Below, piece by piece: positions 42,101 to 44,244 of a stretch of DNA of 44,244 nt (position 1 is the first letter of the stretch; the number at the start of each line of letters is the position of its first letter). The notes below the pieces were generated by a model that did not search any database, was not told where the DNA came from, and was given only the letters and a program-made list of their open reading frames with translations. Made by a program: the position numbers and the translations under genes. Origin of the DNA: Syntrophaceae bacterium (GTDB lineage: Bacteria; Desulfobacterota; Syntrophia; Syntrophales; Smithellaceae); the NCBI GenBank assembly GCA_018056765.1, contig JAGPFA010000007.1, forward strand, positions 34,681 to 78,924. Reading direction: 5' to 3'.

Positions 42101-44244
42101 TTACGAAACAACCGCCAATACTTTTCCCGGTCAGATAAAAAGACCGGCGACAGCGGGTGGGACGATATCGCATATTACGAAGTACCTGAACTATGACTAT
42201 CGATTCGGCAAGCCGCGAGAAGTTGTAGATGAAAACAACAAGAGTACATATCACACCTATGATGGATTCGGTCGTTTGAAACAGATTGACCATCCGGATG
42301 GCGGACAGACCCAGGTTAGCTATTATGACAGCTCATTTCCCCGGTGGGAAATCACCTGTGTCAAGGAAGACGCAAGCAGCAACATCAATACATATCAATA
42401 CTATGACGGTTTTGACCGGAATATTCAGACCGTGGCATTCGGGGAAGGCAACAAAAGAATCGTAACCAAAACCTACTATGACAATATGGGCCGTGTCCGT
42501 CAAGTCAATGGGCCGTATTTCAGCGGCATGGGAACGACAGCCGTTTATCCCTTAAATGAACCGTCCAACTATGCCTACGTCAAGACCACCTATGATTACC
42601 GTGGCAGAATCCTGACCAAAACAAACCCTGACGATGAGCACACGACCACGGTGACCGGCTATACGTATACAGTCAAAGCAAGTGGTTTCTTTACAACGAT
42701 TGCTGATCCTGAGGGGAAAAGAAAGGAAGAGAAGCGAGACCATTTGGGGCGTATTCTTCAAGTGACCGAAGACGCTATTTCCGGCGGCATGAACCTTAAA
42801 ACCTACTATACTTACAACGCGGCGGGTGATCTGTTGACGATCCGTGACGCCGCGACACCCGTCAATGTGACAACCATTAATTATAACAGTTTCGGCCAGA
42901 AGGCGGACATGACCGATCCAGACCGCGGCAAGTGGTTTTTTACCTATGATCCAAACGGTAATATGAGAACCCAGAAGGATGCCAAGGGACAAGTAATAAC
43001 ATTTGACTACGATGAATTAAACAGAATCTTGACCAAAGACGCGGTTTACACCGGTTTGACCTGTCCCAACGGCGGAAGCCTGATCGGTTCGGCATGCGAG
43101 CAGAGCGCCTCCTGCACCGGGTCGACCTGTAACTGCCCTGCCGGCTGGACACTGAGCGGCAAAAAATGTACGCAGGCCGCCGTGGTGCAAACCATCACTG
43201 AGCCCCGGGTGACCTATACTTACGATCATTCCGGAATCACCAATGGCAGAGGCCGCCTCCACAGCGTCACCAACACCAAAGTCACAACCACCATTTTGGG
43301 ATATGACCCCATGGGGCGGAAGCTGGGGGAAAAACGATCATACGTTGCCGAAGGGACGAATTACGATACCTTGTACGCCTATGATCTGGCCGGCAAGATC
43401 ACCGGCATGACCTATCCCGACAATTACCAGATTGCCTATTCCTATTATCCCGGCACAGGTCTGTACAAGTCTGTCACAGGCGTATCAGATGGTAAACAAT
43501 ACGCTCTGTACACGCTCTATGAGCCCACGGGGAAAATCGGCCAGATCACCCACGACAATGGGTCTGCCACGCGCTATACGTACGGGGCGAAATCGACCCG
43601 TCTGTACGGCATAGTGACCACATCCGCCGGCGCGGATTTACAAAATACTGGTTATAAATATACAAAAGCCGCCGATGTTTACCAGGTGATAGATCATCTC
43701 CGCGGCGTCACCTACACCTACACCTACGACAACCTGCACCGTCTGAAAGGCGAAACCAATACCGGGGCGTATCCCGCCAACACATACGTCTACGACGCCA
43801 TCGGCAACATCACCAGGAAGACCACGGGAACGAACAGCTATAATTACAGCTATTCTTATCCCCAGAAGCATGCCGTTTCAGCCATTGCGTTCAACGGCGG
43901 CACAGCCATGCCCTTCAGTTACGACGCTAACGGCAATATGCTGGCCGGTCCGGACTTTACAGACACGGCCGTGACCGGCACGCGGACAGTCACGTATACC
44001 ATGGACAATATGCCTTCGACGCTCACCTACACCAAAAACGCCAACACGACTGTTTCGGAATTCACATATGACGGCTCGAATATGCGGGCGAAAAAGAAAG
44101 TGAATGGCAGCACCACTTACTATGTCAATGCCGATTATGAAGTGAAAGACGCCGTGGTGACCAAATACATCAGCGCGGCGGATATGAAAGTGGCGCAGGT
44201 CAAGGGCACGGAGGTTTCCTATTATCACAAGGATCACCTCAACA
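39195..44244 (+). CDS. Exported SpvB/FG-GAP/RHS-repeat protein (Tc toxin B/C-like), 3' end outside window
   Basis: The frame is open for 1683 codons to the window edge. After a signal peptide (TAMLFVCLLSALFIIQPSSA) comes an SpvB-type domain (about 45-330; TGFSGEANITIPIAVPPGR, AGNGWIGLGWDIGIGSIQR). Seven FG-GAP/VCBS repeats follow (about 355-680), each with a DFNGDGKTDY-type calcium loop and about 52 residues apart, likely a seven-bladed propeller. A TcdB-middle-like region (YPLREFWGFGYVK) and RHS/YD repeats (about 1000-1683; GNITRKTTG, YDANGNMLAG) come next. The last residues, YYHKDHLN, begin the RHS core motif, so the C-terminal effector lies outside. A cysteine-rich insert interrupts the YD repeats (43062-43170). 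GAGGTGGGG precedes the ATG. RHS cocoons of this type encapsulate a toxin; Sec export here is inferred from the signal peptide. Confidence 0.9.
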   Translation, partial: MKKMGINIQSSNITAMLFVCLLSALFIIQPSSAVSGTTGNIDSFGVSVEMKLKPDVDTTGFSGEANITIPIAVPPGRANVMPDLKLTYSSSAGNGWIGLGWDIGIGSIQRQTRFGLDYNNNNDGNGKSSFVFQSPGASGDLVFLGSGNYGLKIETNFARFSYVSGAWVVTAKDGTKYYYGTTQDSQQRNSSSQTYKWCLDKILDTNGNFMTISYLSDNGEIYVSEIRYTGNGSTQPTNFVKFYYMGRSDSMTYGIGPNLVKVRNLLRAIEITASGTKVGIYGFEYQQAYHTQEPILYKVVQYDGNATYSTYNYQITGGTSLPPIVITFYNNEIELPAGGHSPESHALPGYKYIIGDFDGNGRADYMWIAYNSNKRVVYLSTGSGAFNGNSSTANYSYSATNWSFATGDFNGDGKTDYLMVNKAYNNECHVYLSNGSGFPSTPVITAGNVTGNKYSTWLFFTGDFNCDGRTDIMYINPVDGQRAVHLNSGSGTFNSAITGSATGSSYATARFVTGDFNDDGKTDYMAVHANGSATEVFLSNGSGGFTKVTSSGGYYANIQALKFETGDFNGDGKTDYMWVNAQNNTTYTYLATGNGQFASPETSSAGGNYAGLWDLYTGDFNGDGKTDILWGKAGSNPVVYLSKGNGTFSSAITSSATFPSGSWKFAAGDFNGDGRADMIFLDAAISTTNRSRLVALTNPTTPKSLLQSIKNMTGGTTAFEYKSSASFSNTMLPYVMPLVTKMTRNDGLGNTAVTQYHYEKGLHNYPLREFWGFGYVKTTQPDGSTIEVNYHQDEYLKGRMKNATLKNPGGLVLKADANTTTAVTLSSTIPRWKFVKLDLSKTTYDNNASYYTQNKYTYQYSTTNPMQSHGGVTRIVTSGTGAETITTDYAYANFGTWVWRKTSETLTGASSGAVRKTTYDYFSTTGNLKAEKKWDLLNEAASRISTMEYYANGNLWKQTDPRGFVTETDYETTANTFPGQIKRPATAGGTISHITKYLNYDYRFGKPREVVDENNKSTYHTYDGFGRLKQIDHPDGGQTQVSYYDSSFPRWEITCVKEDASSNINTYQYYDGFDRNIQTVAFGEGNKRIVTKTYYDNMGRVRQVNGPYFSGMGTTAVYPLNEPSNYAYVKTTYDYRGRILTKTNPDDEHTTTVTGYTYTVKASGFFTTIADPEGKRKEEKRDHLGRILQVTEDAISGGMNLKTYYTYNAAGDLLTIRDAATPVNVTTINYNSFGQKADMTDPDRGKWFFTYDPNGNMRTQKDAKGQVITFDYDELNRILTKDAVYTGLTCPNGGSLIGSACEQSASCTGSTCNCPAGWTLSGKKCTQAAVVQTITEPRVTYTYDHSGITNGRGRLHSVTNTKVTTTILGYDPMGRKLGEKRSYVAEGTNYDTLYAYDLAGKITGMTYPDNYQIAYSYYPGTGLYKSVTGVSDGKQYALYTLYEPTGKIGQITHDNGSATRYTYGAKSTRLYGIVTTSAGADLQNTGYKYTKAADVYQVIDHLRGVTYTYTYDNLHRLKGETNTGAYPANTYVYDAIGNITRKTTGTNSYNYSYSYPQKHAVSAIAFNGGTAMPFSYDANGNMLAGPDFTDTAVTGTRTVTYTMDNMPSTLTYTKNANTTVSEFTYDGSNMRAKKKVNGSTTYYVNADYEVKDAVVTKYISAADMKVAQVKGTEVSYYHKDHLN

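Overview
The window looks like chromosome of an anaerobic deltaproteobacterium (Desulfobacterota), plausibly a Syntrophales-type syntroph. This is an inference from gene content: a sigma-54 activator, a single-chain acyl-CoA carboxylase with an acyl-CoA ligase, an alkyl-DHAP-synthase-like flavoenzyme operon, and intergenic arrays built from a TTCGACAGGCTCAG palindrome plus short CCTTTAT-type repeats. No rRNA or marker gene in the window fixes the taxon.

Layout. 1-2050: repeat arrays flank two orphan genes (466-1468), one encoding a small protein and one a lipoprotein. 2100-7999: a GntR/FadR regulator, a GlpD-like dehydrogenase, an alkyl-DHAP-synthase-like flavoprotein and an FGGY kinase form one operon, probably for glycerol or ether-lipid headgroup metabolism. 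8000-15250: a type I restriction-modification locus in the order hsdR-hsdS-abiEi-(abiEii remnant)-hsdM; hsdS carries a copy of the intergenic repeat in frame. 15409-15496: tRNA-Leu(UAA). 15497-17200: decayed DNA with a secreted beta/gamma-crystallin-like gene and the 3' end of a cysteine synthase gene.

17201-20461: a TetR regulator, a CrtI/retinol-saturase-like flavoprotein and a 2Fe-2S flavin reductase, probably a redox module acting on a lipid. 20540-23500: an IS630-type transposase remnant, a membrane-anchored alpha/beta hydrolase, a small exported membrane protein with its own terminator, and two kinds of intergenic repeat.

23531-32118 (minus strand): a large sigma-54 activator lies upstream of an operon for a single-chain acyl-CoA carboxylase (biotin carboxylase, biotin carrier, carboxyltransferase) and an acyl-CoA ligase. 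A 38-bp palindrome centred on a TATAAT box and a leader of about 300 nt precede the carboxylase gene. 32481-33623: a membrane diguanylate cyclase. 33810-38380 (minus): a homocysteine methyltransferase/methylene-THF reductase fusion and the helicase HrpB.

39195 to the window end: the first 1683 codons of an exported SpvB/FG-GAP/RHS protein related to Tc toxin B/C subunits. Its C-terminal (possible toxin) domain lies outside the window. The most unusual items are the repeat element inside hsdS, the toxin-less AbiE remnant inside the restriction operon, the palindrome-controlled carboxylase operon and the flavoprotein/kinase operon.
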